This document shows, in pieces, positions 1-8,685 of a stretch of DNA of 54,561 nucleotides (its first letter is position 1; each line of letters begins with the position of its first letter). Position numbers and translations under genes: made by a program. This DNA is from Bacillota bacterium (GTDB lineage: Bacteria; Bacillota; Bacilli; Bacillales_A; Planococcaceae), in the NCBI GenBank assembly GCA_023405135.1, contig JAEXYZ010000111.1, positions 1 through 54,561 of the forward strand, written 5' to 3'. The notes under the pieces were generated by a model, which searched no databases, was not told the DNA's origin, and worked only from the letters and a program-made list of their open reading frames with translations.

Positions 1-113
1 ACCCGTCCGCCGCTAACTTAAAAGGAGCAAGCTCCTTTTAAGTCCGCTCGACTTGCATGTATTAGGCACGCCGCCAGCGTTCGTCCTGAGCCAGGATCAA
101 ACTCTCCATAAAA
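1..113 (-). rRNA. 16S ribosomal RNA, 5' end (partial)
   Basis: The minus strand carries the universal 16S start (GAGAGTTTGATCCTGGCTCA) followed by the conserved stretch through GCGGCGTGCCTAATACATGC and a V1 hairpin (GGAGCTTGCTCC). The gene runs off the left edge, so only about 113 nt are present. The 5' end is placed at about 113 by comparison with other Bacillales. Its position directly after bofA matches the rrnA location in B. subtilis. Confidence 0.97.
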
Positions 114-274
114 GAAAATTTGATAAAGCTCAAATTTGCTGGCATCATTTTTGATGTCCAAAATTTTGTTTCGTTCACTAACAAAAGCCAGTTACTAAAA
201 ACTTTATTTCATTAACGTTTTGTTGTTCAGTTTTCAAGGTTCATACATCGTCACTATTTAACAGCAACTTTTAA

Positions 275-519
275 ATTGTAACACATATGCTATATGATGT
301 CAACAACTTTTTTGCAATCCGTTTAGCGACTTTTATATTATATTACTACACTGTAGTTTTGTCAACTTCTTTTTAAAAGGAAGTCACCAACTCAACTGAC
401 AGTTATACTATTATATCATAATCAACATACGTCGTCAATAATTATTATTGATTTTGAATATTTTTTTGATACGTCTTAACGACTTTTACTACTATATCAC
501 CATAATAACTATAATGCAA
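275..519 (-). promoter_or_regulatory. Tandem rRNA operon promoters (four sigma-A-like)
   Basis: Four -35/-10 pairs are readable on the minus strand, each with a spacer of exactly 17 bp: TTGCAT (514-519)/TATAGT (491-496), TTGACG (433-438)/TATAAT (410-415), TTGACA (360-365)/TATAAT (337-342), and TTGACA (298-303)/TACAAT (275-280). The last three are near consensus; the first is weaker. Downstream, at 190-240, is a leader of the rRNA-processing type (CTTGAAAACTGAACAA). I see no terminator between bofA and these promoters, so read-through from the recR-bofA genes is possible. This region has no protein gene. Confidence 0.8.
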
Positions 520-524
520 TAGTT

Positions 525-794
525 TTATTGAAAAAAAGTTAACACACCTATACAAAGAATTCCAGGTAGCCCTAAAATCGTTATTGTTAGTGCAGAAAAT
601 AGATTCACAGGTACAATGATATCGAAGTCATCTACAATAATATGGGCTATGTATAACAACGCAAACGAGCATGCTAACTTAAACCATAGAATGGCTAGCT
701 TTTCAAAAATAACACCAAAACCAATTTTCCTTCCTATTAAAACACAAAAAAAGAGTAGCGCACAAATTAAACCTACCAAAATGTAAGTTATCAA
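525..794 (-). CDS. bofA: Pro-sigma-K processing inhibitor BofA
   Basis: This is an 89-residue integral membrane protein. Known role: BofA, with SpoIVFA, holds the SpoIVFB protease inactive in the outer forespore membrane until pro-sigma-K is cleaved late in sporulation. The sequence shows two strongly hydrophobic segments (about residues 3-20 and 35-55) and the family-typical hydrophobic tail containing LGLPGILCIG. The start is TTG at 794, with AAGGGG six bases upstream. It is the last protein gene of the recR-yaaL-bofA group and directly precedes the rRNA operon, as in B. subtilis. It implies an endospore former. Confidence 0.9.
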   Translation of the reverse strand: MITYILVGLICALLFFCVLIGRKIGFGVIFEKLAILWFKLACSFALLYIAHIIVDDFDIIVPVNLFSALTITILGLPGILCIGVLTFFQ

Positions 795-857
795 ACATAT
801 CCCCTTCCAACAATGTATTCATAGGAGCATATGCTTTTGTGGCTACTCTTATTATGT

Positions 858-1073
858 TCATTTAAGTAAAATTTTTCGAATCCGTGCTTCTTTGAATAAA
901 TAGAAATGAATGCTCTCCGCTATTTTGCGACGTGCAATTACATCTAAATCATAATCATCTAACAGACCTTCAATTACTTTCGCATTATTCCAGTCATCTT
1001 TCGTCTCTTTTATAAGATGAATTAATTTTTCATCGAATTCTTTTTTTAATTTCCCTTTACGACTAAACATCAT
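858..1073 (-). CDS. yaaL: YaaL family protein (DUF2508)
   Basis: A small, charged, soluble protein of about 71 residues with a predicted helical FDEKLIHLIKETKDDW core that I recognise as YaaL/DUF2508. The biochemical role is unknown. It sits between recR and bofA, as in other Bacillales. The start is taken at the ATG at 1073, because the longer GTG start at 1085 would overlap the likely ribosome binding site AAGGTGAG (1085-1092), and YaaL proteins usually begin at the MFFR-like sequence. A second ATG at 1070 is equally possible. Confidence 0.85.
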   Translation of the reverse strand: MMFSRKGKLKKEFDEKLIHLIKETKDDWNNAKVIEGLLDDYDLDVIARRKIAESIHFYLFKEARIRKILLK

Positions 1074-1220
1074 ACAATGCGCCACTCACCTTATAGTGAT
1101 TTAAGATCATCCAATTAAATTAAACAATAAGAATAGTGGAATTAAAACTAACCTGTAAAAAACCATACTTGTCCAATACACGTATAGTAATCATAAACAC
1201 TATCCAAATCGTGAATGTTC

Positions 1221-1817
1221 CTATAATTCACGTCGCCCTTCTAACGCTTTGGATAATGTTACTTCATCGGCATATTCTAAATCTCCACCAACTGGTAAAC
1301 CATGTGCAATTCGTGTTGTACGAATTCCAGAAGGTTTTACAAGACGTGAAATATACATTGCAGTTGCTTCCCCTTCAATTGTAGGGTTTGTCGCCAAAAT
1401 TAATTCTTGCACTTGTTCATCTTGTAAGCGAGTGATTAATGAAGCTACATTAATATCCTCTGGACCAATACCATCCATAGGTGAAATAGCTCCATGTAAA
1501 ACGTGATAAAGACCATGATAATCTCGCATTTTTTCCATTGCAATGACATCTTTTGGATCTTGAACAACGCATATTGTTGACATATCACGTTGTTTATCTG
1601 AACAAATTTGACACGGGTCTATATCTGTAATATGACCACATACCGAACAATATGTTAAGTTTCGTTTTGCATCTACTAACGCTTTTGCAAAAGATAAAAC
1701 TGTATCTTCTTTCATTGTTAAAACGAAAAATGCCAGTCGAGCCGCAGTTTTCGGTCCGATACCTGGCAATTTCATAAAGCTATCAATTAGCTTTGATATT
1801 GGTTCAGGGTAGTACAT
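1221..1817 (-). CDS. recR: Recombination mediator protein RecR
   Basis: RecR acts with RecO and RecF to load RecA onto SSB-coated single-stranded DNA at gaps. The 198-residue length is normal for the family. An N-terminal helix-hairpin-helix region (about 8-30, KLPGIGPKTAARLAF), a C4 zinc finger (Cys57, Cys60, Cys69, Cys72) and a following Toprim domain (about 80-175) are visible. The start ATG has AGGAGG eight bases upstream. The gene lies 12 bp downstream of ebfC and is probably co-transcribed with dnaX-ebfC, the standard arrangement. Confidence 0.98.
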   Translation of the reverse strand: MYYPEPISKLIDSFMKLPGIGPKTAARLAFFVLTMKEDTVLSFAKALVDAKRNLTYCSVCGHITDIDPCQICSDKQRDMSTICVVQDPKDVIAMEKMRDYHGLYHVLHGAISPMDGIGPEDINVASLITRLQDEQVQELILATNPTIEGEATAMYISRLVKPSGIRTTRIAHGLPVGGDLEYADEVTLSKALEGRREL

Positions 1818-1829
1818 TCATTTTACCTC

Positions 1830-2144
1830 CTAGAATGGAAGGTTTAAACCTTGAGTGAATTTACCCATCGTTGCATTTGTAGTTTCTTCTACTTTCTTTA
1901 ATGCTTCGTTTGTTGCAACAATGATTAAATCTTCTAACATTTCCACATCTTCAGGATCAACCACAGATGGGTCTAAATTTACTCCAAGAACTTCGCGTTG
2001 GCCATTCATAGTAATTTTCACCATGCCGCCACCTGCAGAACCTTCAAATTCCTTTGCATTTAATTCTTCTTGTGCCTGCATCATTTCTTTTTGCATTTTT
2101 TGCATTTTTTTCATCATGCCTTGCATATTACCCATTCCACGCAT
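1830..2144 (-). CDS. ebfC: YbaB/EbfC family nucleoid-associated protein
   Basis: A 104-residue DNA-binding protein of the YbaB/EbfC (YaaK) family, which forms dimers shaped like tweezers. The N-terminal Met- and Lys-rich helix (GNMQGMMKKMQKMQKEM) and the GGGMVKITMNGQREV sheet segment are diagnostic. AGGAGG precedes the ATG. It is encoded between dnaX and recR, a neighbourhood conserved across bacteria. The exact role is uncertain; nucleoid association and a link to RecR function have been proposed for the family. Confidence 0.96.
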   Translation of the reverse strand: MRGMGNMQGMMKKMQKMQKEMMQAQEELNAKEFEGSAGGGMVKITMNGQREVLGVNLDPSVVDPEDVEMLEDLIIVATNEALKKVEETTNATMGKFTQGLNLPF

Positions 2145-2224
2145 AAACTAATTTCCTCCTAAATATTAATTAATTTAATTTTGCCTTATCTATCGTAACA
2201 GGGAGATATACTAAATGAAAACCA

Positions 2225-4000
2225 TTAATCTTCAACAATCTCGACAAAATCTTTACCAAATATTTTCTCAGCCTCTGTTATTAAAGGGTCTTCAGAAGCA
2301 ATTCCTTGTGCATCGTCAATAAATGGCTGTTCTTGGACTGTTTCAGAAAAATTAATTCCATCATCCTGTTCAGAAGAATCTTTTTTCTGATTTAGACCAT
2401 TTTCTCGGATAAAGTCTTGACGCAATGTAAGCCATTGATTTTCTGGAATACATAAAATTTCATACATAGTTCCCGTTATCTGAGCTAGTATTTGAGTAAA
2501 CATCGATGTTAACTCTCTATTTTCTGCAACCATTCGACAATGGATATCATACTTGAATTTTACCACAAATGCACTATTCGATGCGGCAACAGGCTCAGCT
2601 TCTGCCAATAATGCAGCTTGTGATTTTTGAAGCTGACTTAAAGTTTGTGCCCATGCATTTTTTATTTGATGAATATCTTGTTTCGTTGCACTTTTTAACA
2701 CCTCTCGTATTCGCCCTGTTGGTGCATTATAGCCATTTTGAGATTTTGCCCTAGGACGTGGCGTTTCCTTTTGATGGGGTACATTATTTTGCACTTGAAC
2801 ACCATCTTGGATTTGCTGAGTTAATTGCTGTACAAGTCTTTCAAGGTTTGCAACTTTATCATTCAAAGCAGGGTCGATGTTAGCCATATTTTGCGAAACT
2901 ACTGTTGCTCCACTATTCGGTACTTGCGCCATTTTTAAAAGTGCAGTTTCTAAATAAATTTTCGTATGATGAGAAAAACGCATTTCTTGTTGCGTTTTAG
3001 CTAGTATATCGATATATGTGTAAAGTGTATCGGCGCTAAACTCATGCGCAAGTTGCAGAAATTTCTCTTCAGGTGATACAAGTTCCAGCAATTCTTCTAA
3101 TTCACTACTTGTTTGCAATAACAATAAATCACGGAAAAATGTAATTAAGTCTTCTGCTAACCGTAATGGATCCTTACCCTCTGCAATGAGTTCCTCCATC
3201 GCAGTTAAAACTTGTGCGATATCCTTATCCTTCAAAGCACCAACTACGTCATAAAAGACATCTTGACTAATCGACCCACTTACTAATAATGCATTGTCTA
3301 ATGTAAGCGTGTCACCACTGAAGGATACAACCTGATCCAGTAAGCTTAATGCATCACGCATCCCACCTGCAGCAGCTTGAGCAATCACTTTTAAGGCTTG
3401 TTCTTCAAATGGCAAGTTGATATCTTCTAAAATAACTTTCATACGCTCTAAAATATCATTAGAAGAAAGTCGTTTAAAATCAAAGCGTTGACACCGTGAA
3501 ATTATCGTTGCAGGTAATTTATGAGGCTCAGTTGTTGCTAAAATAAAGACCGCATGAGGTGGTGGTTCCTCTAACGTTTTTAATAAAGCATTAAAAGCGC
3601 TCGTAGAAAGCATATGCACTTCGTCGATAATATACACTTTAAAACGTGCATTTGCTGGAGCAAACCTTACTTTTTCAATAATGTCACGCATTTCTTCAAC
3701 ACGCGAATTGGAAGCAGCATCAAACTCGATTACATCTGGGTGCGAACCTTCAGTAATGCTTAAGCATGTTGGACATTCATTACACGGTTCATTCGTTGGA
3801 GCTTTCTCACAATTTAACGCTTTTGCAAAAATTTTTGCTGTACTTGTTTTCCCTGTCCCACGCGGACCTGAAAATAAATAAGCATGTGTCGTTTTATTTG
3901 CTAAAAGAGCATTTTGAAGGGTCCTTTTTACGTGTGTTTGACCAGACATTTCTCTGAAGCTTTGCGGTCTATACACACGGTAAAATGCTTGATACGTCAA
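2225..4000 (-). CDS. dnaX: DNA polymerase III subunit gamma/tau
   Basis: This is the clamp-loader ATPase of the replicase (591 residues). Visible features are Walker A GPRGTGKT (45-52), a zinc module (Cys64, Cys73, Cys76, Cys79), Walker B IIDEVHML and sensor ATTEPHKLP. A C-terminal tau-type extension starts near residue 390 and includes a Gln-rich helix and a charged tail. The start is TTG at 4000, with GGGGAGG seven bases upstream. I did not see an obvious slippery site for programmed gamma production. It heads the dnaX-ebfC-recR group. In B. subtilis scr lies immediately upstream, whereas here scr is 18 kb away. Confidence 0.98.
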   Translation of the reverse strand: MTYQAFYRVYRPQSFREMSGQTHVKRTLQNALLANKTTHAYLFSGPRGTGKTSTAKIFAKALNCEKAPTNEPCNECPTCLSITEGSHPDVIEFDAASNSRVEEMRDIIEKVRFAPANARFKVYIIDEVHMLSTSAFNALLKTLEEPPPHAVFILATTEPHKLPATIISRCQRFDFKRLSSNDILERMKVILEDINLPFEEQALKVIAQAAAGGMRDALSLLDQVVSFSGDTLTLDNALLVSGSISQDVFYDVVGALKDKDIAQVLTAMEELIAEGKDPLRLAEDLITFFRDLLLLQTSSELEELLELVSPEEKFLQLAHEFSADTLYTYIDILAKTQQEMRFSHHTKIYLETALLKMAQVPNSGATVVSQNMANIDPALNDKVANLERLVQQLTQQIQDGVQVQNNVPHQKETPRPRAKSQNGYNAPTGRIREVLKSATKQDIHQIKNAWAQTLSQLQKSQAALLAEAEPVAASNSAFVVKFKYDIHCRMVAENRELTSMFTQILAQITGTMYEILCIPENQWLTLRQDFIRENGLNQKKDSSEQDDGINFSETVQEQPFIDDAQGIASEDPLITEAEKIFGKDFVEIVED

Positions 4001-4040
4001 CTTTTTCCTCCCCTTCTAATTTGTCAATTTAGGTAGGTTT

Positions 4041-4049
4041 ATTATAGCA
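4041..4049 (-). promoter_or_regulatory. Extended -10 promoter of dnaX
   Basis: The minus strand reads TGCTATAAT, an extended -10 element (TGn plus consensus TATAAT), about 40 bp before the dnaX TTG start. No convincing -35 is seen at the proper spacing, which is typical of extended -10 promoters. Confidence 0.55.
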
Positions 4050-4169
4050 TAAGTGAGGTAAGCATTTCCTTCCCTACGTTAAAATTGAAGACCCAACTTA
4101 CGAAAAAAGGCAAAAAAGCTTTCAAAATGCTGATTCACATTTATTCACTTCTCAATTGTCTTAAACTGC

Positions 4170-5528
4170 TCAAATCTGTGACTTAATAGAAACCCACTCT
4201 CCATAAATATTAGAGCTAATTTGACCATTCTCGTATATTATTTTACCTCGTTGAATCGTTTGTTTAATTTGGCACGGGAATGTATGACCAACATAAACGC
4301 TAGTTTTATGCTTTGAAAACAAGTTCTTTTTATCTACTTCAAAAGTGTCCGTTGAAACGATTGCTAAATCAGCATCCATTCCAACCTCAATTTTACCTTT
4401 ATCTTTTAATTTAAATCGATTTGCCGGATTTGTTGAAGTGTATTTTGCAACTTGAGTAAAAGATATATTTTGTTGCAGTGCTAATTCAATAGTAGATAAT
4501 AAAGTAAATTGACCTCCACTTATACCACCCCAAGCAGTAAAAATATTGTGGTTGTTAGAATCTTTCATATCTGGAGTGCATGGTGAATGATCCGATGAAA
4601 TCATATCAAATTTCTCCTCAACAAATAATGCTACAAGTTGTTGTTGTACATTTTCTTCCCTTAAAGGTGGTGCACATTTTGCAATCGGCCCTTTTTCTAT
4701 TAAATCATTGTGGTTAAATAATAAATAATGGGGACAAGTTTCTAAAGTAACATCCATTCCACTTTCTTTTGCTGCTTGAATTGCTAAAACAGCTTCAGGA
4801 GTACTAATATGAACAAAATGTAAAGGGCAATTTGTAATTTGAGCGTATGTGATGGCACGAGTAACAGCTTCGTACTCAGCTACAGCTGGTCTTGATGCTA
4901 GATAATCGTCTGCAGACAATTGCTCACTGTAAATTTTTTCATTCTGTAACCAAGATGTAATTGGTGCACTTTCAGCATGCAGAGCAAGAACCTTTCCTAA
5001 TTTCGCAATTTCCTTCATTCCATATAATAGCGTTAGATCATCAATGTTTTGAAATTCCTCATTTCCAGTCTCAGATAAAAATGCTTTAAAGCCAACCACA
5101 CCTAGCTCTGCAAGCTCTTTTAAATTTTCTAAATTCCCTGGAACAAGCCCACCCCATAATCCAAAATCAACACATGACTTTGATTCGCCAATCGATGCTT
5201 TATCTAAAAGTGCCTTTTTATTAATAGTTGATGGTATACCATTTAACGGCATATCAAAATAAGTTGTACAGCCCCCAGCAGCCATCATTTGTGAACCAGT
5301 AGCAAAGCCTTCCCAAAATTCACGCCCCGGTTCACTAAAATGAGAATGCACATCGATAGCTCCTGGAAAAACGTATTGATTAAGTGCATCAACTTCCCTT
5401 TTTGCAGACTCTTTTATACAATCTTGAAGTGCAACTATTTTCCCTTCATGTATACCTATATCGATTTTTCTGATTTCTTTCTCAAGAACAACAAAACCAT
5501 TTTTTATAATCAAGTCGAGTTTAACCAT
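4170..5528 (-). CDS. allB: Allantoinase (dihydroorotase-like amidohydrolase)
   Basis: A 452-residue cyclic amidohydrolase. Allantoinase hydrolyses allantoin to allantoate in purine breakdown. Seen: the metal site HSH (61-63) in HSHFSEPGRE, the probable carboxylated Lys148 (GFKAFLS), metal ligands His184 (LHAES) and His240 (HFVHIS), and catalytic Asp313 in SDHSPCTPDM, a motif typical of allantoinases rather than dihydroorotases. AGGAGG lies before the ATG. The upstream ABC importer points the same way but is separated by a terminator. No other uricase or allantoate genes are in the window. A dihydropyrimidinase or hydantoinase with related specificity cannot be excluded. Confidence 0.85.
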   Translation of the reverse strand: MVKLDLIIKNGFVVLEKEIRKIDIGIHEGKIVALQDCIKESAKREVDALNQYVFPGAIDVHSHFSEPGREFWEGFATGSQMMAAGGCTTYFDMPLNGIPSTINKKALLDKASIGESKSCVDFGLWGGLVPGNLENLKELAELGVVGFKAFLSETGNEEFQNIDDLTLLYGMKEIAKLGKVLALHAESAPITSWLQNEKIYSEQLSADDYLASRPAVAEYEAVTRAITYAQITNCPLHFVHISTPEAVLAIQAAKESGMDVTLETCPHYLLFNHNDLIEKGPIAKCAPPLREENVQQQLVALFVEEKFDMISSDHSPCTPDMKDSNNHNIFTAWGGISGGQFTLLSTIELALQQNISFTQVAKYTSTNPANRFKLKDKGKIEVGMDADLAIVSTDTFEVDKKNLFSKHKTSVYVGHTFPCQIKQTIQRGKIIYENGQISSNIYGEWVSIKSQI

Positions 5529-5551
5529 CTACCATATCCTCCATCCTTAAA

Positions 5552-5592
5552 TAAAAAATAAGGAGGCATCCATTATTGAATTGGATTGCCTC
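5552..5592 (-). terminator. Rho-independent terminator after the ABC importer
   Basis: On the minus strand a stem of about 10 bp (GAGGCAATCCA pairing with TGGATGCCTC, one bulge) is followed by CTTATTTTTTATT. It lies between the substrate-binding gene and allB. Confidence 0.75.
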
Positions 5593-5618
5593 TTACTTTA
5601 AGTGCTTTATTTTGATTT

Positions 5619-6707
5619 TTATTCCGTTACATTACTTTTTACTAGATCAGCATTTACTTCTTTTAATAAAGAAAGATCAATATAATCTGATTTTTCAGGA
5701 ACACTTGTAATATTACCTGTGTTCATCAAGTAATTCGTAACAACTGTGCCGTTACTATTGTCTGTAAACGTCTCATCTACCGTCATATCATAAACATTTC
5801 GGTTCATAATTTCGGCAAGCTCATCTTCAGCTAAGTGAAGTTCAGGTGCTAAAATTTTAATAGCTTCTTCACGATTTTCATTAATATAAGTTGTCGCTTT
5901 TTCTAGGGCACGAATAACAGCCTTAATTGTATTAGGATTTTCCTTTAGATAATCATCTGTCACCTGTAAAGTTGAATGAACACTCATCCATTCTACAGGT
6001 TTCGCTTCACCTTCAATTGCATAGCTTGTTCCACTAAATAAAAACTTCCCACCACTAGCAATTGCTTTTGTTATAAACGGTTCCCATGCTGCCATTGCAT
6101 CAATATTTCCACTTTGCAATGCAGTTAAAGCATCACTTGGAGCAAGATTTGCTACTTTAACTTTGGATAAATCCACACCGTATTCTTCGGCCATTTTATT
6201 AATTGCAATTTGCACATCAGCCCCTGCCGGAATACCAATTGTTTTACCTTCAAAATCCTTAGGCGAATTGATATTTGCATCTGGCCCTGCCACTACTGCT
6301 TGAGTACCAGCTATTTGAGCAACTGGCGCTACAATCTTCACATTAACACCAGAAGAAGCTAAAATAATATCCATGAAGTTTGTTTGTAAACTGATTGGTG
6401 CACTTCCACCAGCTACCATCGGGGCGATATCTGGGCCACTTTCAATAAGAGTATTTTTTACAGTTAAGCCTTCTTCTTCAAAATAACCTAGTTTATCGGC
6501 AATAATTTGTTGTGAAGAAATTTGTGCATCACGAACACCGACAATTTCAATGTCAGTTTGTTCTAATGCATCACCTTCTGGGCTAGCAGATTCACTTGAA
6601 TCAGAGGTGTTGTCAGTAGCGCTTGCTGGGACACTTTCCTCTTCTCCACTACATGCTGTTAAAATGAAAATCAAAGCTGCAACAAAAAATATTAACCATT
6701 TCTTCAT
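5619..6707 (-). CDS. ABC transporter substrate-binding lipoprotein (SsuA/NMT1 family)
   Basis: A 362-residue binding protein for an importer of the aliphatic sulfonate, nitrate, taurine or thiamine-precursor type. The N-terminus has a lipoprotein signal (MKKWLIFF... LTAC, Cys about 20), then an acidic and serine-rich linker, then the SsuA-like core (VGVRDAQISSQQIIADKLGYFEEEG, later DFEGKTIGIPAG). The start is set at 6707 because GGAGGGG lies just before this ATG; a longer reading frame from 6764 would overlap the upstream permease gene. The substrate is not evident. Nearness to allantoinase might suggest a ureide or purine-derived nitrogen compound, but that is only inference. Confidence 0.88.
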   Translation of the reverse strand: MKKWLIFFVAALIFILTACSGEEESVPASATDNTSDSSESASPEGDALEQTDIEIVGVRDAQISSQQIIADKLGYFEEEGLTVKNTLIESGPDIAPMVAGGSAPISLQTNFMDIILASSGVNVKIVAPVAQIAGTQAVVAGPDANINSPKDFEGKTIGIPAGADVQIAINKMAEEYGVDLSKVKVANLAPSDALTALQSGNIDAMAAWEPFITKAIASGGKFLFSGTSYAIEGEAKPVEWMSVHSTLQVTDDYLKENPNTIKAVIRALEKATTYINENREEAIKILAPELHLAEDELAEIMNRNVYDMTVDETFTDNSNGTVVTNYLMNTGNITSVPEKSDYIDLSLLKEVNADLVKSNVTE

Positions 6708-6724
6708 ACTCAATTCCCCTCCAA

Positions 6725-7582
6725 TTACTTTTCTATTGCATCTGCAAAGCCACCTTTTCTCCACGAAAGCATTTTTCTATTAATTAACTTTAATCCATAG
6801 GAGAATAAGCTGTACTCGATACCAATTACAATAATTGCGACATACATATTTGAAATCTTGAAGTAGTTTCGCGCATCAACAATGATGTAACCCAGACCAG
6901 AAGTAGCACCCATCATTTCAGATACAACAAGAGCTGAAAAAGCTAAACCTAAACTAATTTGGCAACCTGCTAATATATTGGGTAAAACAGATGGTAAGAT
7001 AACCTTTTTATAAATTTGCTTTTCTGATGCACCTAAACTTAATGCTGAACGAATCAAGACAGGTCTTACAGATTTAACCCCTTCAATCGTATTTGTTAAT
7101 ACTGGAAAGAATACAGTCCAGGCAATTAATATAATCTTTGGAATTTCACCAATTCCAAACCAAATAATAAATAAAGGTAATATTGCAAGAGATGGAATAG
7201 GTCCTAACATATTCAAAACGGGAGAAGCCCAATAATCTACTAATTTTGATTTTCCAATAATTAAAGCTAAGGCAACACCTACTATTATTCCAATGGTAGT
7301 CCCTATAAAAACACGAATTGTGCTTGAAATAATACTGTCAATCAAAACACCATTTTGAATCAACTGCCACCCTTGAATCGCAATTACACTTGGAGGTGGA
7401 AAAAAATTAGGATTTACTATTTCTAAACTTAAATTTAATCTAGTAATACATTCCCAAAGTACAAAAAAGGAAATAATAGGTATATATTTTTTAATAAAAC
7501 GATTGTTTAATTTTAATTCTTGATTTTTAGCACTTTTAGTTACGGAGGGTTCTACAATTTTATTAACTGGATTTACATTCAT
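6725..7582 (-). CDS. ABC transporter permease (SsuC family)
   Basis: A 285-residue inner-membrane permease with about six hydrophobic helices. The family-defining cytoplasmic EAA-like loop (VRPVLIRSALSLGASEKQIY) contacts the ATPase. The N-terminal 30 residues are polar and cytoplasmic. The start ATG has GGGAGG upstream. The gene sits between the ATPase (15 bp upstream) and the binding protein (17 bp downstream) as one unit. Confidence 0.92.
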   Translation of the reverse strand: MNVNPVNKIVEPSVTKSAKNQELKLNNRFIKKYIPIISFFVLWECITRLNLSLEIVNPNFFPPPSVIAIQGWQLIQNGVLIDSIISSTIRVFIGTTIGIIVGVALALIIGKSKLVDYWASPVLNMLGPIPSLAILPLFIIWFGIGEIPKIILIAWTVFFPVLTNTIEGVKSVRPVLIRSALSLGASEKQIYKKVILPSVLPNILAGCQISLGLAFSALVVSEMMGATSGLGYIIVDARNYFKISNMYVAIIVIGIEYSLFSYGLKLINRKMLSWRKGGFADAIEK

Positions 7583-7597
7583 TTTTCTTCCCTCCCT

Positions 7598-8326
7598 TTA
7601 ATGAACTAACACTTGTTCTAATTCAAAAACTAAATCTCCAAAACGATCTTGATGATATTTTCTAGGGCGTGGTAAATCAATATGCAAATCTTTGGCAATT
7701 AAACCATTTTTCATTACAATTACTCGATCTGCTAAATAAACAGCTTCCGAGATATCATGAGTTATAAAAATGATTGTAGTCTTTAACTCCATCCATATAT
7801 CAATTAGTTCTTTTCTTAAGCTTTCTTTAGTAAAAACATCTAATGCACCAAAAGGTTCATCCATCAAAAGAAGCTTTGGCTCAGCCGCTAATGCTCGTGC
7901 AATCCCAACACGTTGCTTCATCCCTCCTGATAATTCCTCGGGATAATGATCTGCATATTTTTCAAGACCGACCTTTTTTAAATGTCTTCGAGCTATTTCA
8001 TCAGCTTCTTTCTCTTCTACGCCCTGTACAATAGGTCCAAATGTTATATTTTTTAACACTGTGTACCAAGGAAATAAAGCATGCTCTTGGAAAACAACAC
8101 CTCGCTCTTTGGATGGCCCTTTTATCATTTGACCATCAACATATATAGAACCTTCATCAGGCTGTATAAATCCGGCGATTAAATTAAGCATTGTTGATTT
8201 ACCACAACCACTATGTCCTAATATGCAAATAAATTCATGGGTTTTTATTTGTAAATTAACATCTTTTAAAACGGGATGATTGTTATAACTTTTTCTTACG
8301 TTATTTAAAGTTAAATCCACTTTCAT
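7598..8326 (-). CDS. ABC transporter ATP-binding protein (SsuB/TauB family)
   Basis: A nucleotide-binding subunit of about 242 residues. Walker A GHSGCGKST, Q-loop VVFQEHALFPW, signature LSGGMKQR and Walker B LLLMDEPFGALD are intact, and the sequence is closest to the nitrate/sulfonate/taurine class. It is the first gene of the three-gene importer. The start is uncertain: GTG at 8329 and ATG at 8326 are adjacent, and AAAGGG lies only two to five bases upstream. I chose the ATG. Confidence 0.92.
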   Translation of the reverse strand: MKVDLTLNNVRKSYNNHPVLKDVNLQIKTHEFICILGHSGCGKSTMLNLIAGFIQPDEGSIYVDGQMIKGPSKERGVVFQEHALFPWYTVLKNITFGPIVQGVEEKEADEIARRHLKKVGLEKYADHYPEELSGGMKQRVGIARALAAEPKLLLMDEPFGALDVFTKESLRKELIDIWMELKTTIIFITHDISEAVYLADRVIVMKNGLIAKDLHIDLPRPRKYHQDRFGDLVFELEQVLVH

Positions 8327-8329
8327 CAC

Positions 8330-8685
8330 CCTTTCATGTTATTTCTTATTACATTTTAAATGATATTCCATGTTTTCTCTTAAGTCATTGGTTATTATTT
8401 GCAAAAACATCGGTTGAATTTAGTTATTTTGAACAAAGGATAAAAATGTTGTGTAATAAAATATAACGTATTTTGTAATAGACTAGCTAATTAATATTTT
8501 TTCTTTTGGGGGTGGGAGCTTATTATATCGAAGAAATGAAAATCTATGAATTGGATTGAATGACTCAGAAAACTGATATATTCTATATTAACGAAATTTA
8601 GTTAATTAAAGGATTAGGATGTTTTTTTTAAAATTTTTATCTTCTAATGCACTTTCGGTGTAGAGTAAATTTTTCACCCAATCAG
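8330..8685 (-). other. Intergenic stretch, no gene seen
   Basis: These 356 AT-rich bases separate the ABC importer from the broken dockerin gene. They should contain the importer promoter on the minus strand, but I could not pick a convincing -35/-10 pair. I recognise no riboswitch and no coding frame with a ribosome binding site. Confidence 0.4.

Noticed and set aside
2225..4000. Programmed frameshift site in dnaX
   Set aside because: No A-rich slippery heptamer with a downstream hairpin was seen; Bacillus dnaX usually makes one product.
4080..4169. Terminator after allantoinase
   Set aside because: The AGCATTTTGAAAGCT stem has a two-base loop and a mismatch, so it cannot fold well; T runs alone are not enough.
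8330..8685. Riboswitch or promoter before the SsuABC-like genes
   Set aside because: No recognisable aptamer core and no convincing -35/-10 pair.
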